Positions 1 to 10,522 are shown, numbered from the stretch's first letter. The stretch: DNA of 64,000 bases from Heterohyrax brucei (GCA_028571685.1 CM053143.1:151274329-151338328); one strand, 5' to 3'. Notes: generated from the letters alone by a model not told the origin. Numbers and translations are program-made.

Positions 1-1209
1 AAAATAAAGTCTTTTATTGAGTTATACCAAACTAATTAAATATTCAACTTTATTTTCATAGACACTGGTTTTTCTGAGTTCATATTTTATGCTTACACAC
101 AATGTAACTAAAAAGTATTTATATGCATGGGGTTGCCTGAATGGCAGTGGACTTGAAGGTGATGAGCAGCAACCTATGCAATTGTAAGAACTTGCTTAAA
201 CAGCTGACCCAAAGGAAGGATTCACCTTGGCTGCTGAGAGCCAAAGGCCACTGCTTCTTAACCTCTGTGTGGTGAAGGTCCTGTCTATTTTATGTGCAAT
301 ATATGTGGCCCTCTACTTTTATAAAGTATAATAAAAACAAATTAGCTAAAAAATGAAATAAGTAAAAAAAAAAAAAAAAAAAGCAAAAGCATATAAAATA
401 CAGGTTGTAATTTTTTGTAAGAATCAAAAGAATTAAAGTTATGTTTTAGTAAATATAACCAGAATAAACAATATAAGATAAAAAGGAAAAAAAATTAACA
501 AAACTCTTAAGTGTTGAAAGTGTGTGTATAGGCAATTCTTATACTCTTGTTACTTTGTTATTCCATCTGTAACTAAACAGAAAGTCCTGAGCAAGATGGT
601 AATTCCCCATATTAAGCACCTGTGTGCTTGTGTTGAATGAACTCCATCTATTTCAATATTTAAAATTCTTAGCACTTGGCTTGGCTTGGCTTGGCAATGT
701 TGCACATGAACTTTTTTCTTTTGAACTTCAGATTAGGTTGGTAATAGCTCATCTTGGGGTCAACCAGATGGAAACTTTTTTGCTTTTGTTTTACTAACAA
801 TTGTGGTAAATAACTGGTCTGACAGAGGGACATTGAGTGAGAATGAAGGAAGGAAATTTAAAGCAGTTTCAGTAAGTTCAAGTTACTAATTTTTAAACTA
901 TGATCCAAAATGAAGTAAAGTGATTCTGTATTTTCAGAATTGATTGTCAGTCTTTGCACATTAACTAATTCCAACAATTTATCCTTTAAACTTACAGTTT
1001 AATTTATATGATCTTTGAGTGAAAGAAATGGATTCTGATTTTAATGCTCTCCTGTTATTGTTGGTAACCTAACCTTAGCTCATCACGTGTGGTCATGTGA
1101 TTCTGTAGTGCTTGACCAATAGTCATCTGGTGCTGCAGCTCATCTGGCAAGATCCTCGACACTGGAATTGGTCACCAAGATGAGTCCCATTTGTATGTTT
1201 GAGCTTAGA
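1..1209. other. Non-coding stretch, nothing recognised
   Basis: AT-rich sequence without a supportable gene. It contains a run of 19 A at 364-382 and four CTTGG units at 675-694. On the minus strand several AATAAA-like hexamers lie in the first 60 bases, but no transcript can be inferred from them. Confidence 0.5.
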
Positions 1210-1801
1210 TGCCCTTTTAGTTATCTAGTGCTGCTGTAACAGAAATACACAAGCAGATGGTGTTAACAAAGAGAATTTTCTTCTCTCATTTTATGGCAGG
1301 CTACAAGTCCAAATTCAGGGTGTCAGCTTCAGGGGAATCCTCTCTCTGTTGGCTCTGGAGGAAGGTCTTTGTCATTAGTCATCTCTTGTGAAGAGTCATC
1401 TCTGTGAAGAAACCTCAGGTCCAAAGAACAGACTTTCTCCCAGTGCTGCTTTCTTGGTGGTTTGAGGTGCTTTCTCTCTGCTCCCTTCCCTTTCCTTTTA
1501 TCTCTTGTGAGCTAAAAGATGGTGGAGGCCACAGCCCAGGGAAACTCCCTTTGCATTGGATAAGGGATGTGACCTAGGTCAAGATGTTACAGTCCCTCCC
1601 AAATCCTCTTTAACATAATCTGATCTTAGCCACATAAGATTAATCATTAATCATTGATCTAATCATTAACCACAGGCAGAGATTACAATTTAAATACATA
1701 GAAAAATTACAGTTGCACAATGAGGGCAGCCAGACAACACTGGGAGTCATAACCTAACTAAGCTGAGACATATTGGGGGGAACACAATTCAGTCTATGAC
1801 A
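1210..1801 (-). mobile_element. Solo LTR, MaLR/ERVL-like, antisense
   Basis: About 590 bp starting TG and ending CA on the plus strand. The same family recurs at 45169, 51640 (opposite strand) and 53064. Shared landmarks are 'ctacaagtccaaattcagg', 'ggctctggaggaaggtc' and a terminal 'aacacaattcagtctatgaca'. In the sense direction the element reads TG...'attgaattgtgtcc'...'ccagaactgtgagagaataaa'-like...CA, an LTR layout with a poly(A) signal near the end. The 5-bp flanks do not match here, so the target duplication has decayed. Family naming is from general resemblance to MaLR LTRs and is not certain. Confidence 0.7.
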
Positions 1802-1956
1802 AGAGGTTGTGACCATATCTTAATGGCTATTTATGTCTCTCAGTGCCCACTCTCCACGCTTCTGTGGTTATCTACAGTTGGTAACAAATAATTTACAGGT
1901 TGGCACTGGTCTATGGACCATACTTTGTGTCTTTCGAGTAGCACCGTGTTCACGTA

Positions 1957-2112
1957 GGAAACCCTGATGGGGTAGTGATTAAGATCTATGGCTGCTAAAC
2001 AAAAGGTCAATAGTTCGAATTCACTAGGCACTCATTGGAAACTGTACTGGGCAGTTCTTTTTCTGTAGAGTTGCTGTGAGTTGGAATTGACTCTACGGCA
2101 GTGGGTTTCAGT
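1957..2112 (+). mobile_element. AfroSINE, short type
   Basis: Head 'ggaaaccctgatggggtag', tRNA-like 'atggctgctaa' and 'agttcgaattcac' B-box, then the tail 'gttgctgtgagttggaattg'. Near full length (about 155 bp). Confidence 0.88.
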
Positions 2113-2437
2113 GCGTGTGTGTTCAGGTAGAGTCTTCTACTTGTTAGCTGCTGGTATGCTTCAGGTATCAGTCATTACATCTGTAAAAAGGAACATGAAA
2201 ATCAGTTAGGAGGTCCTCTTTTGTATAGGGCATTTTGTTTACTCTGGAGAGAGGGTCCCTTGCTTTCATGAGATTCTCTGACTTGGAAACATTAGGCACC
2301 ACAGTATCTGTGTGTGTATGTATGTGTGTAGTATGTGTCAGTTTGTCTCATGATTGTGAGAATGGGGATCATGCTTTCATCCATCCTTGAATTACTCACA
2401 GGCCTAGCAATGGATCTTGCATATGTGGCTGTTAGTT

Positions 2438-2742
2438 ATTGCTAGGTCCACCTGTGACTCATGGGGACTCCAGGCACAGTGCAATGAAATGCTGCCCCAT
2501 GAACAGTGGCAGTTCAGACCATTGTGACCCCTTAGGGTTTTCATAGATTGGATTTTTAGAAGGTGACTGCCAGATCTTTCTTCCTTATCCTAGTCTGCTA
2601 AAACCTGTTCATTGTCGTAGCAATGTGCAAGCCTTCACTGACAGATGGGTGATGCCTGAGCATGAGGTGCGTTAGCCTGGAGTTGAACCCAGGTCTTCCG
2701 CATGGAAGGCAAGAATTCTACCACTGAACCAACAGGACACAC
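2438..2742 (-). mobile_element. SINE with tRNA-Gly-like head, antisense
   Basis: The right end, read on the minus strand, gives 'ggttcagtggtagaattctt' followed by 'gacctgggttcaactcc'. These are the A-box and B-box of a glycine tRNA-like promoter. Further along is a body with 'tcttccttatcctagtctgctaaaacctg', a module also found in the RTE 5' region at 10925, and the left end carries an RTE/AfroSINE-like tail ('gtgactcatggggactcc'). This is a distinct SINE family from the main AfroSINE. It is not an intact tRNA gene, because the 3' acceptor half is missing. Confidence 0.7.
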
Positions 2743-3599
2743 AGCTGCTGGGTATTGCTCCATATAATACATGTAATGTGTATGTAGCCATTTATGGAAA
2801 CGTTTTTTAGAACCAGGTTCTCTGAAGTGCAGCTTGCTTCTCAGGAACCAGCACACACTTCAACTCTCAAGTTTCCTCCCTCGTCAATAGCAGTCTGTCT
2901 AGATGTCCTTTTAAAAAAACCACTGTGACTGGTCTCTTCTTCCTTTTGTCTGAATATGTTACCTAGGCCTGGGAGAATTCAGCTGTTGTTATGGTGAAAC
3001 AGACCCTGAAAAATGGGGTCAATTTGGGTGTTTCAGTCTCCTCTTTTATTTTTTCTTTTAATCTTTTAATTAAATCACCAGTTTAAATTGTAATCTTCCT
3101 AGGAACAAGGACTACTTGCTTCTAAAGCAAATGAAGTTTTAGTCATAGTTGAGATTACTTTTTATGTAGGCTTTTAGTCATTTTCTTCTTGACAAAAGGA
3201 CCAAATGTCCTTTTAGTGGAAATAACCAGGATTTTGAAAGAGGAGATGACAGAAGGCTGAGGAGAAAAGTGGAAATGTGTGTGATGATGAGCGTAGATTG
3301 GTCTCTGAGAAAAAGCAAGTGGAGGGTGTTAATTTTAGCAGCATTTCCTTTCTTGATGTTGTACCTTGCAATTTGAAGTTTTTCAATATCCTAAAATGAG
3401 CTGACGTGACAATCAAAAAGGATCATTGAAAAAAATAACAACTTGGCATCTTTTACCAGGCTTATTTTTCACCCCAGCAGGTGAAGAAAACATAGTGGTA
3501 AATTTCAGGCATATTTACAGCAAAGTTATTTTGACATAATTCTGGTATCTTTTATTGAATACTTGCTGTATCCCCATGCTTGACCTACTTTAGCTTGTT
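2743..3599. other. Non-coding stretch, nothing recognised
   Basis: No gene and no repeat that I can name with confidence; ordinary AT-rich mammalian spacer. Confidence 0.5.
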
Positions 3600-3639
3600 T
3601 AATACTCGAAATAAGCTGAGACTGTTGGTAAACTCATCC

Positions 3640-4300
3640 ATCCCCACTGTACTAAATACTGTCCTCTGCGTTGGGATACGGTGCTGTGCAAATCGGACTC
3701 AGTCCTTGCTCTCCCGATGCTCCTAATCCAAGTGGAGGCACAAAGAGTCTTAAAAATAAGTCATTAAAAACAGAGGTAAGTGATGTGAAGAGGAATTACA
3801 GAATGCTAAGAACACAGTGAGTCCCTGGGCTAGGCAAATGGTTAGTGTGCTTGACTGCTAACCAAAAGGTTGGAGATTAAAGTCCACCCACCCAGAGGGT
3901 CTCAGAAGAAGGACCTGGCAATCTACTTCTGAAAAATCAGCCACTGAAAATCGTATGGAGCACGGTTCTGCACTGACACACTTGGGTTTGCCATGAGACA
4001 AAGTGAACTTTTATGGTTGGTATGAGAATGTAAAACAGAGGGCACTGATCTAGTCTCTGTGGTTGATCAGAAAGGCTGTCCGGATTAAGTATTTAAGCTG
4101 TAACTTGAGTAAATATTGATACAGGGAAGTTACCTAGGCTGAAGTCGAGGGTAGGAGGTGGGAAGACATTCTAAATGAAAGGTACAGTTTGTACAAAGTC
4201 CTTAAAATGCTGATCAGGGCTCGCTAAGGGACAATAGTGAGCAAGGGGGGCAACGCTGGATAAGGCGCTGGAGCAGTGGACAGGGACCAAGTCTGGGATC
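3640..4300 (+). mobile_element. Ancient L2/L3-type LINE relic, split by a SINE
   Basis: The left part resembles the 3' domain of L2-type LINEs: 'gggatacggtgctgtgcaaatc', 'cagtccttgctctcccgatgctc' and 'gtggaggcacaaag'. The right part (4020-4250) continues with 'aaaggctgtccgg', 'taacttgagtaaat' and 'gaagacattctaaatgaaaggtac', matching the stretch of L2 that encodes its C-terminal end. The AfroSINE at 3819 sits between. Strongly decayed; no frame is preserved. Confidence 0.55.
3819..4014 (+). mobile_element. AfroSINE, long type
   Basis: Starts 'gagtccctgggctaggcaaat', with the tRNA-like 'gactgctaaccaaaaggttgg'. Carries the extra middle module 'cctggcaatctacttctgaa' and 'aaatcagccactgaaaat' that marks the long type, then a degraded tail. 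Inserted into an L2 relic. Confidence 0.85.
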
Positions 4301-4369
4301 CCGGTCTTTATTTTATTTTACAAATCTGGGAACGTGTTGCAGGGCGTTAAGTGAGGGAGAGAGCCAGTT

Positions 4370-4553
4370 GCCATTGCATTGATTCTAACTCGGGTGATTC
4401 CATGTGTGTCAAAGTAAAACTGTATTTGACTGGATTTTTAGTAGTGCCTTTTTGTAAGTAGATCACTAGGACTTTCTTTCGAGGTACCTTGAACTTCTAA
4501 CGTTTTGATTAGCAGCCGAGAGCTTTAACCATTTGCACCACTCAGAGACTCCT
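4370..4553 (-). mobile_element. AfroSINE, long type, antisense
   Basis: Right end 'gattagcagccgagagcttt' and 'accatttgcaccactcagag' is the reverse complement of the SINE head. The body holds the long-type module and the tail is heavily mutated. Confidence 0.7.
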
Positions 4554-5110
4554 GAGACATGGACAGATTTATATTTTATGAGGAACATTCTGGGTTACTG
4601 TATATACCAGCTCTCATGGAGCCTTGTGAAATGGTTGCTCAGATGAACAATCCACTAAACCTTTCCTAAGTTATGTATAAGTTTGGCCCTTGCCTTTGGC
4701 TATTTTATCATCCATAATGCTGTTTATTCAACAAGGTTCAAAGTTTGCTTGCTGAGACCTTTCCCTGCTTTGCAAGGTGACTTAACATTAAGTAGTAGTA
4801 CTTCCCGACTCATAATATATTTGAGTTATGATGAACCACACTTGATGACTGTCTTTTCCTGTTTAGCTAATCATTAGTAATATGTACTGTATAGAGTGTT
4901 GCCATGGGTAATTTGCTCATGCTGATGTTCACTGGCAGATGGTCAGTGTTTTGATTTACTGTTCAAAACTTTGCTGGATAGCAGGCTTTGAAACCTAGGA
5001 AAAAAAAAAATTCAACTCATAGCAGCACTGATTTATAGTAGAGTCTGGAACAGAAGCTGGTTGTAAGTCGGAAACTACCTGCAGTTTTTTGTGGCACCCC
5101 TCTGTCTTTG
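4554..5110. other. Non-coding stretch, nothing recognised
   Basis: No gene or recognisable element. A 10-base A run lies near 5000. Confidence 0.5.
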
Positions 5111-6445
5111 TTTTTGTTGTTAGGTGCTATCAAGTAGGTTCTGACTCACAGTGAGTCTGTGTATGACAGTATGAAACACTTGTCTGGTCCTGTGCTGTCC
5201 TCATGATCATTGCTGGGCTTGAGCCCAGTGCTGCAGCCAGTATGTCAGTCCATCTCACTGAGGGTCTTCCTCTTTGTCTCTGACTCTCTACTTGACCAAA
5301 CATGATGTCTTCCTCTGGGGACTGATCCCTGTTGGCAATATGTCCAAAATATGTGAGACAAGGTCTTAAACCATCTTTCCTTCCAAGAACGTTCTGGGTA
5401 TACTTTTTCTAAGATAAGTTAGTTCATTCTTTGTCATTCTAGGGTATATTCTTCACCAACACCGTAGTTCAGGGACATCAGTTCTTCAGTCTTCTTATTC
5501 ATTGTGTAGCTTTTGCATGCGTGTGAGGTGATTAAAAACTCCTTGGCTTGGGTCAGGCCCACTTTAGTCTTTAGAGTGACTTTTTTTTTAACACCTTTAA
5601 GAGGTCTTTTGTAGGATATTTGTCCAATGCCGTGTGTTGTTTGATTTCTTGACTTCTGCTTTCATGGGTGTTGATTGTGGATCCCAGTGAAATGAAATCC
5701 TTGACAAGGTCAGTCTTTTTTCCATTTATTATGTTGCTTATTGGTGCAGTTGTGAGACTTTTTGTTTTTTTGATATTGACGTATAATCCATACTGAAGGC
5801 TGTGGTCTCTGATCTTCAGGTCCACATTCAGCAAGCGTGATTGCGTCATCTGCACAATGCAAGTTGTTAATGAGTCTTCCTTCAATCCTGATGCCCTGTT
5901 CTCCTTCATATGTGTCTTGAATTGCTTGCTTAGCACGCAAATTGGGTAAGTATTGTGAAAGGATACTACCCTAATACACTCCTTTCCTGACTTTAAACCA
6001 TGGTGTGTCTGTTTGTTCTATCCGAATGACTGCCTCTTGATCCATGCACAGTCTTACGAGCATAATTAAGTGTTCTGGAGTTCCCATTCTTCATAATGTC
6101 ATCTGTAATCTCCTATGATCCAAACAATGAATGCCTTGGAACATTGTTAACAGAACACAGATAAGTGTCTCTTTGGTATTCTCTGCTTTCAGCCAGGATC
6201 CATCTGACATCAGCAGTGATTGACCTCATTGCATGTCCTCCTCTGAATCCAGCTTGAGTTTGGACAATTCCCTGTTGGTGTATTGCTATAACTACTTTTG
6301 AATGATCTTCAGCAAAATCTTTATAGTCAGTCAACTGGAAGTGATCTACATTCATGCCTATTCCAAAAAAAGGTGATGCAACTGAACATGGAAATTATTG
6401 AACAATGTCATTAAAATCATATGCAAGTAAAATTTTGCTAAAAAT
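5111..6445 (-). mobile_element. RTE1-type LINE, 5'-truncated, 5' end inverted
   Basis: 5111-6322 is antisense RTE: tail 'gttgttaggtgctatcaag' on the left, then the C-terminal and reverse transcriptase regions. Minus-strand peptides include 'HQQGIVQTQAGFRGG', 'ITADVRWILAESREYQRDTY', 'RDHSLQYGLYVNIKKTKS' and 'LVKDFISLGSTINTH', typical of BovB/RTE reverse transcriptase and the region after it. From about 6323 to 6445 the next upstream RTE segment is present in the opposite orientation ('gcctattcc' followed by 'ggtgatgcaactgaacatgg'), so the 5' end is inverted. Many frameshifts and stops; not functional. Confidence 0.85.
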
Positions 6446-7250
6446 TACTCAAGAGTTTTCTGCTGTCTTTGTAATAGGCTGTGGAATAATAACAACCAAT
6501 GAGTGTAAGAGGCTTGCTGAGTGGTAGTTGAACAGCGCCTGCAGCTGTTTATTACTAAAGTCCACAGCCTGGCTCTCAGTTTGATAGTTTGGGAGGTTAA
6601 TCCTTTTCTCAGCACACCTATAAAGTGATTGAACTCTAGAGGACAGGTTCTTGTTAACCTGGTGGTAAATGATTAATGTTAGAGTGAAGACTAGAGCTGG
6701 GAAGGGATCTGGACACGAGTTCCTATATGGGAAGCCAGAGGAGGAGCTGTCTAGAGTTAGTTGGTTAGATCTTTACAGCTATCTCTGCAGATCAGCCAAG
6801 TGGACTGGATACTTTAGTTGGTTGGATATTATTAGACATTGTTACATATTAATGTATTCCTGCCCTTTGGGCTTCCCTTTTAAAGTTTGTCTACACTTTC
6901 TTGTATATTTTAAAATTTTTATTGGCTGTAACATTTCATTTTGAAATAATGTCAGGCTTTCCAAAATGTCACAAGAATAGTGTAAAGAATTCTCTGACAT
7001 GCTTCACTTAGATTTTCTAAATGGTAACGTCTTACATAACTACTGTGCGATGGACAAAATTGGGAAATAAACATGGATATAATGTCATCTTGAGACGTTA
7101 TTCAGACTTTGCCAGTGAATGTCCCATTCACATTATTTTTCTGCTCTAGGATCTAATCAGAGGTCACAGGTTGCGTTCAGTTGCCATGTTGCCTCAGTCT
7201 CCCGTAACAAGTAACAGTGCCTCATTCTTTATCTCTCACAGCCTTGACTC
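6446..7250. other. Non-coding stretch with a duplicated block
   Basis: No gene. Contains the 146-bp block 6578-6723 that recurs at 7329-7474; otherwise unremarkable spacer. Confidence 0.5.
6578..6723 (+). repeat. 146-bp direct repeat, copy 1
   Basis: Begins 'agtttgatagtttgggagg' and ends 'ggacacgagttcc'. By eye it differs from copy 2 at only two positions (aaagtg/aaaatg and taacctgg/taaactgg). Offset between copies is 751 bp. Confidence 0.93.
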
Positions 7251-7328
7251 TTCTGAAGAGTGTTGTTGGGTGCTGTCAAGTTGATTCAATTTAGAGTGGC
7301 CCCAGGTGACAGAGTAGAACTGCCCCAT

Positions 7329-7474
7329 AGTTTGATAGTTTGGGAGGTTAATCCTTTTCTCAGCACACCTATAAAATGATTGAACTCTAGAGGACAGGTT
7401 CTTGTTAAACTGGTGGTAAATGATTAATGTTAGAGTGAAGACTAGAGCTGGGAAGGGATCTGGACACGAGTTCC
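7329..7474 (+). repeat. 146-bp direct repeat, copy 2, inside a SINE
   Basis: Nearly identical to 6578-6723 and in the same orientation. It sits where the host SINE would read 'ccatagagtttccaa', and both edges of the block ('agttt', 'gagttcc') resemble that host sequence. This suggests microhomology at the joins. Confidence 0.9.
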
Positions 7475-7490
7475 AACCCACCAGGTTGCA

Positions 7491-7640
7491 GTCCTGGTGG
7501 TACAGTGACTAAGAGCTCGGCTGCTAACCAGTGAATAGATCGACACTTCAAATCTACCAGCTGCTCTTTGGAAACCCTATGAGGCATTATCTGTTCTGCT
7601 GATAGAGTTGCTATGAACCAAAATTGACTCGATGGCAGTT
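7491..7640 (+). mobile_element. AfroSINE, short type, nested in another SINE
   Basis: 'gtcctggtggtacagtgac', 'ctcggctgctaaccagtg', and tail 'gttgctatgaaccaaaattg'. Lies sense-oriented inside the antisense AfroSINE of 7262-7726. Confidence 0.85.
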
Positions 7641-7737
7641 TACAGAAGCCAGTTGCCAGCTCTTTCAAACCTTCAGCCCTTTGGTTAGCAGCCGAGTGCT
7701 TATGCATTGTGCCACCAGGGTTCATTTTCTGAAGAGT

Positions 7738-8297
7738 ACTGACAAGGTGTTTTGTAGAACTGTCCCTCAATTTGAGTTTCTTGGCTGTTTTCTTGTGATT
7801 AAGTAAAAGTCGTACATTTTTGTTAAGAATATTGTGGAAATGATATATCCTTCTGAGAGCATCATCTCACCCTTCTGTGTTTTTAACTATAGTTTGCTTA
7901 TTTGTTCTTTTCTTTCTAAGTGGATATGATGCAGTTAACCAAATTTCTCAAACTTGAGGTATGGTTGACTACTGAGACTTAGGGTGAGGAGTAGAGTGTG
8001 GGATAGGGATGTGCACTAGTGTTGTTGAACACTGACCTGAGAGGTAAATGTTATCATCTTAGTGATCTTGGTGGTGGCCAGGATGTTTATAAATGCATGT
8101 GTGCAAACTGAGGTTCACTGGCTGTAATAAGGTCAAGGTCAGGTGTCTACATGGCCCCAGATAACCATATTTTATCATGTAACAGTTTTTTAAATCATAA
8201 AAAATGTGAAAAAGAAATGGTATCTAGACCTCACATCCCTGGGAAAAAAGTCTCTGGATCCCCCAGTTAGGAAAACTTTGGAGGAGGCAGTGGCTTT
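7738..8297. other. Non-coding stretch, nothing recognised
   Basis: No gene or nameable repeat. Confidence 0.5.
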
Positions 8298-8453
8298 ATA
8301 CCCAGGTGGCACAGTCATTAGGCGTTGTACTGAAGATTAGCAGTTTGAATGCACCAAGCGCTACTTGGAAACCCTATAGACAGTTCTCCTCAGCCTTATA
8401 GGGTCACTGTGAGTCACAATCAACTCCACAGCGTCAACTTTGGTTTGGTATGG
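8298..8453 (+). mobile_element. AfroSINE, short type
   Basis: 'acccaggtggcacagtcatt' head, 'gcagtttgaatgcacc' B-box region, 'ttggaaaccctatagacag', tail 'gtcactgtgagtcacaatc'. Confidence 0.85.
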
Positions 8454-8550
8454 CTTTATAAATGCTCCAGAAACTCCACCATTTTGATAAGGGATTTGGA
8501 AATTCCCCAGCTTTGCATGGATTATTTTAGGGTGAATGTTTTTCTTTATT

Positions 8551-8752
8551 GGAGACCTTGGTTGGTACAGATTGTTAAGTGTCCAACTACTAGCTGAAAG
8601 ATTGGCTGTTCCAGCCTACCCAGAGGCATCTCTGAAGACAGGCCTGGCAATCAACTCTCCAAAAGTTACAGCCAGGAAAACCCTATGGAGCAGTGCTACT
8701 GTGTACCTGTGACATCAGTATGCCTCGGAATTGACTTGACTGCACTTAGCAA
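8551..8752 (+). mobile_element. AfroSINE, long type
   Basis: 'gaccttggttggtacagat', then 'aggcctggcaatcaactctcc' cut at the long-type module, 'aaaaccctatggagcagtgc' and tail 'cctcggaattgacttgac'. Confidence 0.83.
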
Positions 8753-9832
8753 AAGTTCCCTATAGAACCCACTCGTCTCACTCATTCATACATTGACTCT
8801 TAATTTGGAGTAAACTCCATTTTAGGGTTGTCTGTCTGCTACCCACAAGTCCCCATAGCAAAGATTAATAAAACAGAAAGGAAACTAGTCAACATTTTTC
8901 TTAATAAAGTTCATTCTCCATTTGTTCCTAATGCCTTCCAGTTCTAGTTCTTGTCTTTACTTTCTTTGAAGCCTGTAGTAATATCCCTCCTTCCTTTCTC
9001 CTAATCATTTTGGCTCTTCTCCCTGGTGAAATACTATAAAAATAAATCAGCTCCATTTTAGCATACATACAGTGGAAAGCAGTTGTTGGAATGATGGCAA
9101 TTTGGAAAATGTTAAATGGGGGCAGTTTGGAAGGAAGATTTCACTCTACCACAGACTGTTACTTCGAAATAACTCATGTTTCTTTTCCACCTCTAAATTG
9201 TCATTTTTCCAATTCTCCGTTTTGGAGCCTTCTGTATGCAAAGCTTTGACAACAATTTAGGAAAATGAAATCACTACCCACTGTGTGACATTTGCTTGAA
9301 GATAATTCATTTGGCTCTGAATTGGCAGTTACTGAAATGGGTGCAACAATGAAATGTTTGCACGCTTTATTTAAAGGAAGGAGCTCCTTCCCAGTGGCCA
9401 TTTAATTTCAGGACTGTGAAAGTCTTTATCTGATTATACCTATTGGAATGAATTTGCTTTCCATTTCATGTGAATTTTATGTGATGATTGGAATTTTGTC
9501 CTTAAGAACGGTACTTCTGTACCTTTATCTGTGTTGTACGTCACCTTCATCTCTGCCCTCTTCCTTGCCTTACTTGAGGTGGGCAGTTAATTAAATTTCC
9601 TGCATCAGGTTCAATAGTTTCAGTTATAAAGAGCAGCAGCTTCAACTCAGTCAGGCTTAAGCAACAAAGGAAACTGACTTGCCTTACTAAAACCTCAAGA
9701 CCCAGTATCAAGTTTCGGTATGGTTTGATCAGGGCTGTGATCTTCGGATCTTTAAGTCAGTGGTTCTCAGGCTATCTGGAGGAAAGACTTAAAAAACAAA
9801 CAAAAAAAAAACCAGCCAAACAGATGCAAAGG
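8753..9832. other. Non-coding stretch, nothing recognised
   Basis: No gene or nameable repeat; AT-rich single-copy-looking sequence. Confidence 0.45.
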
Positions 9833-10045
9833 AACTGTGCTGGCATGATGGTATTAAGCACCTGGCTGCTAACCAAATGTCTGGCAGTTCGAACTTCTCA
9901 GCCACTCTGTGGGAGAAAGATGTAGCTAGTCTGCTTCTGTCCAGACTACAGCCTAGAAAACCATCTGGGGCAGTTCTCCTCTGGCCTGGAGCATCTCAGG
10001 GAGTCGGAATTGGACACAGTGGCAGCAGGTTTGGCTTGGTTTCAC
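9833..10045 (+). mobile_element. AfroSINE, long type (diverged)
   Basis: 'ctgctaaccaaatgtctgg' and 'cagttcgaacttctcagcc', then 'gggagaaagatgtagctag' and 'cctagaaaaccatctggggc', tail 'agtcggaattggacacagtg'. The 'gaaagat...ctgcttctgtc...acagcctagaaaacc' middle is a second variant of the long module, also seen at 18285 and 30406. Confidence 0.82.
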
Positions 10046-10357
10046 GTTTAAACATGGCCGAACACTACTGCAAAACACCATATGAAGAATTAGGAGAAAA
10101 ATGGAAATAAAAAAAGACAGATGTAAGCCGTGTTTTTGTATTTATTAAATTCAACAGATATGCAGTTATTTTGTCAAATTGTTCTGAGCATTTCTAAACA
10201 TGATTATTCTCTGTTTTTGTCCTGACCTTGCTACATACAGACTGTTAACCGTTTGAACAGTGTGTGTTGGCAGCTGGCGTCTTCTGCTGGCTTCTTTGTC
10301 AGTGCCGCTCTCCTCGACCAGTAGCTTTCAGATTGACATGTGTCTTTGTTCACATCT
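10046..10357. other. Non-coding stretch
   Basis: No gene or nameable repeat. Confidence 0.45.
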
Positions 10358-10402
10358 GTTGCTAAGTGCCTTTGAGTTGATGCCAACTCATATAGTACTG
10401 TC
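10358..10402 (-). mobile_element. AfroSINE/RTE tail fragment, antisense
   Basis: 'ttgctaagtgcctttgagtt' then 'gatgccaactcata' is the shared 3' tail only; the parent family cannot be decided. Confidence 0.55.
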
Positions 10403-10422
10403 TTAGGTGGGATTTTTCTAGA

Positions 10423-10518
10423 GAAGCAAAGCATGTAAGTATATATATCAAAAACAAAACAAGAAAAAAAAACCTGTTGCTGACTCTAAAACCAGCAAAG
10501 CATGTAGATATATATATA
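10423..10518. repeat. Direct repeat flanking a short retroposed tail
   Basis: 'agcaaagcatgtaagtatat' and 'agcaaagcatgtagatatat' lie on either side of about 45 bp that starts A-rich and reads 'aacctgttgctgactc', an antisense SINE/RTE tail. This looks like a long target duplication around an extremely truncated insertion. Confidence 0.55.
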
Positions 10519-10522
10519 AGTA

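Larger units (their letters stand above)
7262..7726 (-). mobile_element. AfroSINE, long type, antisense, interrupted
   Basis: The left part (7262-7330) is the SINE tail 'gtgctgtcaagttgattc' through 'gtagaactgccccatag'. The right part (about 7641-7726) is the long-type middle module and head, ending 'gccaccagggttca'. A perfect 11-bp target duplication 'ttctgaagagt' at 7251-7261 and 7727-7737 proves both parts are one insertion. The middle is filled by the 146-bp repeat copy and a second, sense SINE. Confidence 0.9.

Noticed and set aside
364-382. Poly(A) tail of a processed pseudogene ending at 382
   Set aside because: An 'aataaaaac' word lies upstream, but no cDNA-like sequence or target duplication could be recognised.
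2690-2742. tRNA-Gly gene
   Set aside because: The A- and B-box words belong to a SINE head; the acceptor stem and 3' half needed for a tRNA are absent.
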